Part shown: piece after piece, positions 1 to 5,654 of the stretch
Numbering within the stretch: the stretch's first letter is position 1
Layout: every line of letters begins with the position of its first letter
Origin: DASUSH01 sp036375215
Lineage (GTDB): Bacteria; Actinomycetota; Thermoleophilia; Solirubrobacterales; 70-9
Direction of reading: 5' to 3'
Assembly: GCA_036375215.1 (NCBI GenBank)
Contig: DASUSH010000065.1
Span: 1-12,033, forward strand
Length of the DNA stretch: 12,033 nt
The notes under the pieces: generated by a model
What the model saw: the letters and a program-made list of their open reading frames with translations, nothing else
The model's database searches: none
What the model was told of the DNA's origin: nothing
Made by a program: the position numbers and the translations under genes

Positions 1-864
1 GATCGCGACGATGTTCTCGGAGCTCTGCATCCCGACCTTGTGCTGGATCGCGCCCGAGATCCCGGCCGCGAGGTAGAGCTTCGGCGCGACCGTCTTGCCG
101 GTCTGGCCGATCTGGGTCGAGTACGGGTACCAGCCGGCGTCGACGACCGCGCGGGTCGCGGCGACGGCGCCGCCCATCGCGTCGGCGAGCTCCTCGGCGA
201 GCTTGAAGTTGTCCTTCTCGCCCAGGCCGCGGCCGCCGCCGACCAGGATGTCGGCGTCCTCGATGTTGACCTCCTCCCCGCCCGACTCACCGCGGGTCAC
301 GAGGGTGGCCTTGCCCGACCACTCCGAGAGCTCGACGTCGACGTCCTCGACCTCGGCCGAGCCGTCGCCCGACTCGTTCGCGTCGAACGCGTTCAGGCGG
401 CTGATGATGATGCCGGGCTCCGCGACGTAGCCGACGTCGACGATCGCCGAGTCCTGGAGGACCGGGCGCTCGGCGACGAGCTTGCCGTCGGCGACCTTGA
501 CCGCCGTCACCTCCATCGTCACGCCGGCGTTCAGGCGGGCGGTGAGGCCGGCGCCGATCTCGAAGCCGAGCAGCCCGCCGCCGAACAGCGCGTAGGAGAT
601 GTCGTTGTCGGTGATCACCTTCGCCATCGCGTCGACGATCGGCTGGGCGAGCCCCTCCGGGACGCTCTTGGCGCGGTAGACCTTCTTGGCGCCGTAGGCG
701 CCGAGCCCGGCGGCGGCGTCGTCGGAGACGTCGCCGACGACGAGCGCCGAGGCCTCGCCGCCGATCTCGCCGGCCAGCTTCGCGGCCTCGGAGATCGCGC
801 CAAGCGAGTTCTTGTTGAAGTTGCCCTCGTCGTCGTGGAGGGCGTAGACCAGGATGCCTCCCAT
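1..864 (-). CDS. etfA: Electron transfer flavoprotein subunit alpha (3' end cut by window edge)
   Basis: Alpha subunit of the FAD-containing ETF heterodimer, which takes electrons from acyl-CoA and related dehydrogenases and passes them to the ETF:quinone oxidoreductase. The 288 visible residues begin MGGILVYALHDDEG and show an N-terminal alpha/beta domain (about 1-190). The C-terminal FAD domain follows, with GGGRGLGEKDNF (209-220), GWYPYSTQIGQTGK (244-257) and the family signature YLAAGISGAIQHKVGM (264-279). Family members are about 310-325 aa, so roughly 30 residues are missing beyond base 1. The ATG at 864-862 is preceded by AAAGGA seven bases upstream. That ribosome site lies inside the inner arm of the palindrome that fills the etfB-etfA spacer. 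It follows etfB in the same direction and is presumably co-transcribed. A seven-codon frame (MTDERNH) ends in a TGATG overlap with this start; this may be chance. The identification is secure. Confidence 0.97.
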   Translation of the reverse strand, partial: MGGILVYALHDDEGNFNKNSLGAISEAAKLAGEIGGEASALVVGDVSDDAAAGLGAYGAKKVYRAKSVPEGLAQPIVDAMAKVITDNDISYALFGGGLLGFEIGAGLTARLNAGVTMEVTAVKVADGKLVAERPVLQDSAIVDVGYVAEPGIIISRLNAFDANESGDGSAEVEDVDVELSEWSGKATLVTRGESGGEEVNIEDADILVGGGRGLGEKDNFKLAEELADAMGGAVAATRAVVDAGWYPYSTQIGQTGKTVAPKLYLAAGISGAIQHKVGMQSSENIVAI

Positions 865-865
865 C

Positions 866-1029
866 AGTGGTTCCTTTCGTCGGTCATTTGTGCGTCTGGC
901 CGCGAAAAGCAAGGGAGCCAAGGACGCAGGGAGCGTGGCGTGCTTGAAAAGCACGCGAGCGACTGAGGACGCCGGCTGCCGCCGCTTTGCAGCGAGCCGG
1001 CGCGCGAATGACTGGCGGAAGGAACCACT
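866..1029. repeat. 164-bp near-complete palindrome filling the etfB-etfA spacer
   Basis: The outer arms, 866-894 and 1001-1029, are inverted copies with 24 of 29 positions identical. Shorter paired blocks continue inward: 896-910 against 984-999 with bulges, and 913-919 against 974-980. The centre is a perfect hairpin, 938-945 (GCGTGCTT) with 949-956 (AAGCACGC) around a GAA loop. Arm midpoint and hairpin midpoint coincide at about 947, so the whole spacer is one folded unit, not unrelated repeats. It starts on the etfB stop codon and ends at the etfA ribosome binding site. All five outer-arm differences are transitions that become G-U pairs in plus-strand RNA but A-C mismatches in the etf mRNA. 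It could be a MITE-like insertion or a structured RNA. I see no target-site duplication. Confidence 0.85.
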
Positions 1030-1820
1030 TAGATCAGCTTCCTTTCCTCGAGCCAGGCGACGATCTTCTCGACCGTCTCGGCAGTGTCTTCGTCCTCGAT
1101 GATCTCGCCGGCCTGCTTCTCCGGCGGCGGGTTGATCGCGAGGACGGCCGTCTTCGACCCCTCCTCGCCGACCTGGCCGGCCTCGATGCCGACGTCGCCG
1201 GTCGCCTTCGTGTCGAGCTGCTTCTTCTTCGCGCCCATGATCGCCTTGAGCGACGGGTAGCGCGGCTCGTTGATCGCGTCGCCGACGGAGATCACCGCCG
1301 GGAGCTCGACGTCGACGGTGTCGTAGCCGTACTCGGCCTGGCGCTGGCAACGCAGCTTGCCGTCCTCGACGTCGATCTGGATCACCTGGGTCAGCGACGG
1401 CATCTTCAGGTGGTCGGCGACCACGGCGCCGATCGTGTAGCACTCGCCGTCATCGGACTGCTGGCCGAGCAGGACCAGGTCCGGGCTCTCGCTCTCCAGC
1501 ACCTTGGCCAGCGCGAGGCCGGTGGCGCAGACGTCGGAGCCCTCCAGCGCGGCATCGGTCAGGTGGACCGAGCGGTCGGCGCCGAGGGCGACGGCCTTGT
1601 GGAGGGCGCGAACGGCGCTCTCCGGACCCATCGTCACCGCGATGATCTCGTCCACGTCGGCCTTGCCGCCTTCGCGGATCTGCATCGCGGCCTCGATGCC
1701 GTGCGTGTCGAACGGGTTCAGGTTCTTCTCGCCGGAGCGGTCGAGGCGCTTCGTCTCGGGGTCGATGCGCTTCGTGACCGCCGCGTCGGGAACCTCTTTG
1801 ACGAGGCAGCAGATCTTCAA
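1029..1820 (-). CDS. etfB: Electron transfer flavoprotein subunit beta
   Basis: Beta subunit of ETF, which binds AMP structurally and docks the partner dehydrogenases; works in the cytoplasm with EtfA. The 263 residues match the family in length and order: MKICCLVKEVPDAAVTKRID at the start, NPFDTHGIEAA (35-45), TMGPESAVRALHKAVALGAD (63-82), and the nucleotide-binding stretch DLVLLGQQSDDGECYTIGA around 113-131. The family region VISVGDAINEPRYPSLKAIM follows at about 175-195. The start codon is TTG (1820-1818). It is chosen because a strong AGGAGG lies at 1836-1831, ten bases upstream, and because the family begins MKICVLVKEVPD. It is the first gene of the etfBA operon. Regulation probably acts through the palindromic operator about 95 bp upstream. 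Confidence 0.97.
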   Translation of the reverse strand: MKICCLVKEVPDAAVTKRIDPETKRLDRSGEKNLNPFDTHGIEAAMQIREGGKADVDEIIAVTMGPESAVRALHKAVALGADRSVHLTDAALEGSDVCATGLALAKVLESESPDLVLLGQQSDDGECYTIGAVVADHLKMPSLTQVIQIDVEDGKLRCQRQAEYGYDTVDVELPAVISVGDAINEPRYPSLKAIMGAKKKQLDTKATGDVGIEAGQVGEEGSKTAVLAINPPPEKQAGEIIEDEDTAETVEKIVAWLEERKLI

Positions 1821-1830
1821 CTTCGTAAGC

Positions 1831-1836
1831 CCTCCT
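1831..1836 (-). promoter_or_regulatory. Shine-Dalgarno site that fixes the TTG start of etfB
   Basis: AGGAGG on the minus strand, ten bases before TTG at 1820-1818. No ATG or GTG lies in frame at a suitable distance, so this site decides the start. Confidence 0.8.
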
Positions 1837-1914
1837 GGATGGTGCCGCGAGGCGTGTTTACGCCGTCTGCGGCCCGGTTCGGGTGCCAGCGGCGGGGGAT
1901 GTTAGCGAGTTCTA

Positions 1915-1940
1915 CCCGGTTGACTGACCAGTCAATCGGG
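1915..1940. promoter_or_regulatory. 26-bp palindromic operator between etfB and the divergent exported-protein gene
   Basis: Two 12-base arms (1915-1926 and 1929-1940) differ at one position and surround AC. The core reads TTGACTGACCAGTCAA (1920-1935). Size and symmetry are typical of a dimeric helix-turn-helix repressor, most like TetR-family sites; the regulator is not in the window. The TTGACT halves also resemble -35 boxes in both directions, so bound protein could block transcription of etfBA (start 95 bp away) and of the gene at 2060. The symmetry is seen directly; the regulator class is inferred. Confidence 0.7.
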
Positions 1941-1952
1941 GTGCTCGCGGGG

Positions 1953-1972
1953 GCAGGCGGCCCCCCGCCTGC
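1953..1972. other. GC-rich hairpin next to the operator
   Basis: GCAGGCGG (1953-1960) and CCGCCTGC (1965-1972) form a perfect 8-bp stem around CCCC. There is no T-tract on either side, so it is a poor terminator. It may be a leader structure for the gene at 2060 or a second protein site. The rest of 1821-2059 holds no gene that I can support. Confidence 0.5.
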
Positions 1973-2059
1973 GTGAGAGCGAACCACCGCTACTTCCCGA
2001 GCGCGACCGGTATCAAGGGGTGGGTCCAGGGGGAACGCATCGGACCAGGAGGGATGAAC

Positions 2060-2587
2060 GTGAAGAAGCTGAGAGGGCTGCGCGGGCGGCTGAGCTACGC
2101 GAACGTCGCCGCGACGCTGGCGCTGTGCCTGGCACTCGCCGGCGGCACCGCGGTCGCGGCGGGCAAGATCACCGCCAAGGACCTCGCCCCCGATTCGGTC
2201 GGCGGCTCCGAGCTGAAGGCCAACGCGGCGAAGGGGAAGAACATCAAGGAGTCGACGCTCGACCCGGTGCCGAGCGCGGGCAAGGCGAACAACCTGCTCT
2301 GGGCCGTGGTCCAGAACCCGAACGGGCCGGCGAACGTGAACGTGATCCGCGCCGGGCAGTCGAATACCGGCGTGCTCGAGACCGGCAACATGGTCGAGGT
2401 CGAGTTCAGCCGCGACGTCACCAACTGCGTCTGGATCGCCAGCCGCGGGACCCCCGGTCAGGGCAACGAGCCGGCGGGATTCGTCCAGACCGCGCTCGGC
2501 ACGACCGCGAGCCGGGTCGAGGTCCGGGCGCGCAACACCAACGGCGACCTCGTGGAGGGCGACTTCCACATCATCGTCGTCTGCTGA
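2060..2587 (+). CDS. Exported decapeptide-repeat protein with C-terminal cysteine pair (paralogue 1)
   Basis: No function is known to me. From the GTG at 2060 it has 175 residues. Residues 1-36 are an export leader or membrane anchor: basic RGLRGR, then YANVAATLALCLALAGGTAVAAG with a possible signal-peptidase site after AVA. Residues about 37-71 hold two to three ten-residue repeats (DSVGGSELKA, NAAKGKNIKE, STLDPVP). A globular domain of about 100 residues follows, with Cys123 in FSRDVTNCVW and a last residue Cys175 in FHIIVVC, which are likely to form a disulfide outside the cell. The GTG is preferred because AGGAGG (2047-2052) is seven bases upstream; the in-frame ATG at 2054 is only one base from it. 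It shares leader, repeat and Cys pattern with the gene at 3190. A strong hairpin follows the gene. Confidence 0.85.
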   Translation: MKKLRGLRGRLSYANVAATLALCLALAGGTAVAAGKITAKDLAPDSVGGSELKANAAKGKNIKESTLDPVPSAGKANNLLWAVVQNPNGPANVNVIRAGQSNTGVLETGNMVEVEFSRDVTNCVWIASRGTPGQGNEPAGFVQTALGTTASRVEVRARNTNGDLVEGDFHIIVVC

Positions 2588-2609
2588 GCCGGCGCCACGA
2601 ACGGAACCG

Positions 2610-2641
2610 TGCGAGGTGGCGGCAATTGCCGCCACCTCGCA
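2610..2641 (+). terminator. 32-bp perfect palindrome followed by TTT; rho-independent terminator
   Basis: TGCGAGGTGGCGGC and its exact reverse complement surround AATT, giving a 14-bp stem, followed by TTT at 2642-2644. It lies 22 bp past the stop of the upstream gene and just ahead of the next one. The T-tract is short, so efficiency is uncertain. Confidence 0.75.
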
Positions 2642-2652
2642 TTTCCAGGGCT

Positions 2653-2658
2653 TACGCT
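2653..2658 (+). promoter_or_regulatory. -10 box for leaderless transcription of the gene at 2668
   Basis: TACGCT fits TANNNT and ends nine bases before the ATG. There is no Shine-Dalgarno or recognisable -35 sequence. The same layout precedes five other genes in the window. Confidence 0.5.
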
Positions 2659-2667
2659 TAGTCGCCC

Positions 2668-3081
2668 ATGAGCAGGATCGGCGACATCGGCTGGGCGATC
2701 CGCGACCGCGCCGGCGGGATCGCGCTGGTGCTCGCCCTGCTCGGCTGCGGCGCCGGCGCGGCCGGGATCGTGATCGCGCTCGACGCCAAGGACAAGGCCG
2801 AGGACGCGGCGGCGGCCGCCGCCAGCACGCCGGCCACCGCCCCGACCGCGCCCGTCGACTCCGACCTCGAGGGGACGGTCGACGAGCTGAACGAGCGCGT
2901 CGCGGCGATCGAGGAGTCGGTCTCACTGCTCCGCGAGGAGCTCGACACCGAGGCGACGACGACCGAGGAGACGACCACCCCGGACGGCGGTGGCACGACC
3001 ACCCCTACACCCGATGTTCCCGAATTGCCCGAGGGCATCGACATCCCGGGCGTCGGCAAGCCCGAGTCCGAATCCCCCTAG
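2668..3081 (+). CDS. Small membrane-anchored coiled-coil protein with Thr/Pro-rich tail
   Basis: Unrecognised protein of 137 residues. A hydrophobic segment (about 17-38, IALVLALLGCGAGAAGIVIAL) is followed by an Ala-rich linker containing KDKAEDAAAAAAS. A heptad-like acidic stretch, about 65-94 (DLEGTVDELNERVAAIEESV...), predicts a coiled coil and hence oligomerisation. The tail, about 95-137, is a low-complexity Thr/Pro/Gly/Glu region typical of wall-spanning or extracellular linkers. With basic residues before the membrane segment, I expect N-in/C-out topology. Cys27 sits inside the hydrophobic segment, not in a clear lipobox. No ribosome site is visible and a -10 box lies just upstream, so translation is probably leaderless. 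It lies between two paralogous exported proteins in the same direction, which suggests, but does not show, a shared envelope role. Confidence 0.8.
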   Translation: MSRIGDIGWAIRDRAGGIALVLALLGCGAGAAGIVIALDAKDKAEDAAAAAASTPATAPTAPVDSDLEGTVDELNERVAAIEESVSLLREELDTEATTTEETTTPDGGGTTTPTPDVPELPEGIDIPGVGKPESESP

Positions 3082-3087
3082 GCAAAC

Positions 3088-3127
3088 CGGGCGCCCCGCG
3101 CCCGAAAGTTCAGGGTGCGACCCCTGA
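3088..3127 (+). terminator. Two small hairpins after the coiled-coil protein gene; possible terminator
   Basis: CGGGCGC (3088-3094) pairs perfectly with GCGCCCG (3098-3104) around CCC. A weaker stem follows: TCAGGG (3110-3115) with CCCTGA (3122-3127). Neither has a T-tract, so termination is only possible; they may instead shape the leader of the gene at 3190. Confidence 0.35.
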
Positions 3128-3189
3128 CGACGAGGCGTCCCGCAGCCGCGAGAGTCCGCGGAGCACACGTCGACCAAGGAGGAACGCGG

Positions 3190-3864
3190 ATGCGGGAGAT
3201 CGCCACGGGGCTGGGCTCGCGACTCACCTACGCGAACGTGATCGCGACGATCGCCCTCTTCTGCGCGCTCGGGGGCGGGACGTTCGCCTTCGCCGCGCTG
3301 AAGAAGAACAGCGTGGGTACCACGCAGATCGCGAAGAACGCGGTGACCTCGAAGAAGATCGCGGCCGGCGCGGTGACCGACGCAAAGCTCGGCGCGATCA
3401 CGGTCGGGAGCGACGAGCTCGACGACGGCGCCGTGGGCACCGCCGAGCTGGCCGACAACGCGGTCACCGGACCGAAGATCGCCGACAACGCAGTCACCGG
3501 CCAGGAGGTGAACGAGTCGACCCTCGGCGAGGTCCCGCTGGCCGCCGCGGCGACGAGGGCGGACAACGCGTTCTCGGCCGTGGTCAACCTCGACGGCTCG
3601 CTCAATACAGCGACGCAGGCGGGGACCACCAGCGTCCGCAACGGCGCGGGCACCGGCAACTACTCGGTGAGCTTCGGCCGCGACCTGGCCGGGTGCAGCG
3701 CGGTCGCGACCCTCGGCAACGCCGGCTCCGCGATCCCCAACCCGGGCGAGATCGGGACCTCCCTGCTGAACTTCGGCGGGCCGACCTCAGCAGTTCAGGT
3801 CCAGACGCGCAACTCGGCCGGCGCCGCCTCGGACAACGGGTTCCACGTCCTCGTGCTCTGCTGA
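3190..3864 (+). CDS. Exported decapeptide-repeat protein with C-terminal cysteine pair (paralogue 2)
   Basis: Function unknown; 224 residues. The export leader or anchor (1-37) contains YANVIATIALFCALGGGTFAFAA, nearly the same pattern as paralogue 1. Residues 40-109 are seven consecutive ten-residue repeats with consensus (N/G)-A-V-T/G-x-x-x-(I/L/V)-A-D (for example NAVTGPKIAD), closed by STLGEVP. Such regular repeats are likely to form a beta-solenoid or trimeric stalk. The C-terminal domain (about 120-224) has Cys169 in FGRDLAGCSA and a terminal Cys224 in FHVLVLC, matching Cys123/Cys175 of paralogue 1. The ATG at 3190 has AAGGAGG at 3176-3182, seven bases upstream. The gene ends ten bases before the convergent stop of the cobalamin-binding gene. 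The main difference between paralogues is repeat number, seven here against two to three. Confidence 0.87.
   Translation: MREIATGLGSRLTYANVIATIALFCALGGGTFAFAALKKNSVGTTQIAKNAVTSKKIAAGAVTDAKLGAITVGSDELDDGAVGTAELADNAVTGPKIADNAVTGQEVNESTLGEVPLAAAATRADNAFSAVVNLDGSLNTATQAGTTSVRNGAGTGNYSVSFGRDLAGCSAVATLGNAGSAIPNPGEIGTSLLNFGGPTSAVQVQTRNSAGAASDNGFHVLVLC
3307..3516 (+). repeat. Seven tandem 30-nt repeats coding for decapeptides
   Basis: Protein repeats of exactly ten residues run from residue 40 to 109 of the gene at 3190. At DNA level most copies have diverged. The stretch GCCGACAACGCGGTCACCGG at 3451-3470 recurs at 3481-3500 with one change, at exactly 30-bp spacing, which suggests a recent unit duplication. 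Confidence 0.85.
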
Positions 3865-3874
3865 GGCGAAGCGC

Positions 3875-4291
3875 TCAGGCGCGGGCAGACGCCGCGTCGC
3901 GCACGAACTCGACGATCTCGTCGGTCGAGCTGCCCGGGGTGAAGACCTCGCTGATCCCGAGCTTCTTCAGCTCGGGGACGTCCTCGGCGGGGATCGTGCC
4001 GCCCACCGTGATGATCACGTCGTCGACGCCCTGCTCCGCGAGCAGCTCGACGATCCGCGGCACCAGCGTCATGTGGGCGCCGGAGAGGATCGAGAGCCCG
4101 ACCGCGTCGGCGTCCTCCTGGATCACGGTCTCGGCGATCTGCTCCGGGGTCTGGTGCAGCCCCGTGTAGATCACCTCCATGCCCGCGTCGCGCAGCGCGC
4201 GGGCGATGATCTTGGCGCCGCGATCGTGTCCGTCGAGGCCGGGCTTGGCGACGACGACACGGATCTTGCGGCCGCTCGATTCCTCACTCAT
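3875..4291 (-). CDS. Cobalamin-binding small subunit of a split acyl-CoA mutase
   Basis: Stand-alone B12-binding domain of 138 residues that carries adenosylcobalamin for the large mutase subunit at 5651-7309. The base-off/His-on signature is complete: DGHDRG (20-25, with His22 the lower cobalt ligand), S67-I-L69 in GLSILSGAH, and the Gly pair 97-98 in ITVGGTIP. Length matches the small subunits of two-part mutases (IcmB, HcmB, archaeal-type McmA2). The start ATG at 4291 gives MSEESSGRKIRVVVAKPG, the usual N-terminus. A TAGATT box lies seven bases upstream and there is no ribosome site, so the mRNA is probably leaderless and separately transcribed from the large subunit. Two unrelated genes lie between the subunits. 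Which acyl-CoA the pair handles is set by the large subunit. Confidence 0.93.
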   Translation of the reverse strand: MSEESSGRKIRVVVAKPGLDGHDRGAKIIARALRDAGMEVIYTGLHQTPEQIAETVIQEDADAVGLSILSGAHMTLVPRIVELLAEQGVDDVIITVGGTIPAEDVPELKKLGISEVFTPGSSTDEIVEFVRDAASARA

Positions 4292-4478
4292 GGCGCGAAA
4301 TCTATTGGGTCCGCCGATCCGCGGCCAGGGACGGACCGAGGCTGGGAACACGTTGGCCGGGGAGAAAGATAGGTTTCCCACCGGGGCAGGCCCGGCGGGC
4401 GCTCGCCGCGTGCCACTTCCCGCTCACCGCGGAGGAGGCCGCCGAGCGGCTTCCCGGCGCGCGCGCCCCGAGCGCCTC
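4292..4478. other. 187-bp spacer with no supported gene
   Basis: It lies between the DUF2188-like gene stop and the cobalamin-binding gene start. It holds the -10 box at 4299-4304 and a second TAGGTT at 4370-4375 on the plus strand. It also holds a short GC3-rich plus-strand frame ending at a TAG near 4480 (..ACHFPLTAEEAAERLPGARAPSAS) with no convincing start. That frame could be a gene remnant or simply GC bias. I checked for cobalamin riboswitch landmarks and did not find them. Confidence 0.4.
4299..4304 (-). promoter_or_regulatory. -10 box for leaderless transcription of the cobalamin-binding subunit
   Basis: TAGATT on the minus strand ends seven bases before the ATG at 4291. No Shine-Dalgarno or clear -35 is visible. 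Confidence 0.55.
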
Positions 4479-4847
4479 CTAGAGGAGCGTGAGGAGCGGG
4501 CTGAGGATCGTCCCCTCGCCCTGGTTGGCGTCGTCGGCCCCGAACTCGGTGCTGCCGCCGATCGCCGAGACGACGACGATGATCAGCGTGATCAGGACGA
4601 GCAGGGCGAGCAGGACGACGAAGTAGAACTTGACGCCGCGGCCCTCGTCGGAGACGGACTCCTCGGCGTCCTCCCTGACGACGACCTCGACCTCGCCCTC
4701 CTCGTGCTCGGCGAGCCGGCGCGCGGCCTCGAGCGCCTGCGCCTTGTCGGGGTGGTTCGAGATCGCGTCGGCGGTGCCGGCGTGCTTCACGTCCCAGCCG
4801 TCGTAGCGGTTGGGGAGGACGACCAGCTCTGGCGTCTCGGAGCTCAT
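4479..4847 (-). CDS. DUF2188-like protein with C-terminal membrane anchor
   Basis: 122 residues. The N-terminal part (about 8-60) resembles the small DUF2188 fold: VVLPNRYDGWDVKHAGTADA, then DKAQALEAARRLAEHEEGEVEVVVRED. These match the usual 'DGW.VK..GA..A...f.tk.eA...A..la...ge.vvhg.dG' pattern. Residues 73-97 are a strong membrane segment (FYFVVLLALLVLITLIIVVVSAIG), followed by a short acidic, then hydrophobic tail. The function of DUF2188 is not established. It starts 30 bases after the endonuclease IV stop in the same direction, so it may be the last gene of the mutase-nfo transcript. The ribosome site before the ATG at 4847 is weak (GGCGG). The domain call is by pattern memory and moderately sure; the membrane segment is clear. 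Confidence 0.8.
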   Translation of the reverse strand: MSSETPELVVLPNRYDGWDVKHAGTADAISNHPDKAQALEAARRLAEHEEGEVEVVVREDAEESVSDEGRGVKFYFVVLLALLVLITLIIVVVSAIGGSTEFGADDANQGEGTILSPLLTLL

Positions 4848-4877
4848 CCGCCGACCGGTACCCGATTCGCTGCGAGG

Positions 4878-5654
4878 CTATGCCCGGGAGAGCGCGTCCC
4901 GGACGAACTCCATGTCGGCGACGAGGTCGGCTGCACTGCCCGGAGTCTCGCAGACGACCGGCGCGCCGGCGGCGCGGATCATCGCCCTCAAGCGGTCGGC
5001 GCCGACCTCGCCGGCGCCGAGGTTCTGATGGCGGTCGCGGCCCGACCCGGCGGGGTCCTTCGAGTCGTTGGCGTGCAGGAGGTCGATCGCGCCGACGATC
5101 CCGAGGACGCGCTCGACCGCGTCCGCGAGGTCCTCCCCGGCCGAGTGGGCGTGGCACGTGTCGAAGCAGAAGCCGAGCTCGACGTCGCTCTCCTGAGCCG
5201 CGATCGCGTCCCAGAGCTTGGCGAGGGCGTCGAAGCGGCGGGCGACGGCGTTCTCACCGCCGGCGGTGTTCTCGATCAGGACCGGGACCTCGGACTCGAG
5301 CATCTCGAGGGTTCGCGGCCAGCGGCCGACGCCCGCGTCGATCCCGTCCTCGGCGTAGCCCGCGTGGACGATCACCGCGGCGGCGCCGACGGCCGCGGCC
5401 GCCTCGCAGGTCTGCTGGAGGATCTTGCGCGAGCCGTAGCGGATGTTCGACTTCGGCGAGCAGACGTTGATCAGGTACGGCGCGTGCACGTAGACGTCGA
5501 GCTTCGAGTCGCGCAGCTCCTCGGCGTCGGCGCGCGGCGGCGGCTTCCGCCACGTCTGGGGATGCGAGAGGAAGAGCTGCAGGCACTCGGCGCCCACCGC
5601 CTCCGCCTCCGCGAGCGGCTCCTCGGGCGCGAGGTGGGCACCGACCGGCTTCAG
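4878..5654 (-). CDS. nfo: Endonuclease IV (AP endonuclease), apparent CTG start
   Basis: Zinc-dependent base-excision-repair enzyme that cuts DNA 5' to abasic sites. All nine metal ligands of the family can be placed in the 258-residue TIM barrel: His57 (VHAPYLIN), His97 (IVHAGY), Glu128 (LIENTAG), Asp165 and His168 (DTCHAH), His194 (LLHANDSKD), Asp207 and His209 (GRDRHQNLG), and Glu236 (CETPG). The family N-terminus 'iGaHvs' appears as KPVGAHLAP, so translation must begin just before it. No ATG, GTG or TTG lies there in frame. The only candidate is CTG (5654-5652), which overlaps the TGA of the mutase gene as CTGA. This implies translational coupling and probable co-transcription with the mutase. 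The length is slightly below the roughly 280 aa of the E. coli enzyme. Function is secure; the start is inferred. Confidence 0.93.
   Translation of the reverse strand: MKPVGAHLAPEEPLAEAEAVGAECLQLFLSHPQTWRKPPPRADAEELRDSKLDVYVHAPYLINVCSPKSNIRYGSRKILQQTCEAAAAVGAAAVIVHAGYAEDGIDAGVGRWPRTLEMLESEVPVLIENTAGGENAVARRFDALAKLWDAIAAQESDVELGFCFDTCHAHSAGEDLADAVERVLGIVGAIDLLHANDSKDPAGSGRDRHQNLGAGEVGADRLRAMIRAAGAPVVCETPGSAADLVADMEFVRDALSRA

Noticed and set aside
40..966. 308-codon plus-strand frame at the left end
   Set aside because: It is antisense to etfA, whose conserved blocks are unmistakable. The frame's product is low-complexity Asp/Val/Leu/Arg sequence.
866..1029. Treating the etfB-etfA palindrome as a proven MITE
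   Set aside because: No target-site duplication is visible and no second copy is in the window, so mobility stays a hypothesis.
1973..2059. Longer N-terminus (ATG at 1973) for the exported repeat protein
   Set aside because: It would put 29 residues before the basic leader. AGGAGG at 2047-2052 points to GTG 2060, and the paralogue at 3190 begins at the equivalent place.
4292..4478. Cobalamin riboswitch upstream of the B12-binding subunit gene
   Set aside because: I read the minus strand for the B12-box and conserved core (GCCACTG and the GGTGNAA...GCCCCCGCAACTG region). The landmarks are not there in order. The -10 box seven bases from the ATG also leaves no room for a leader.
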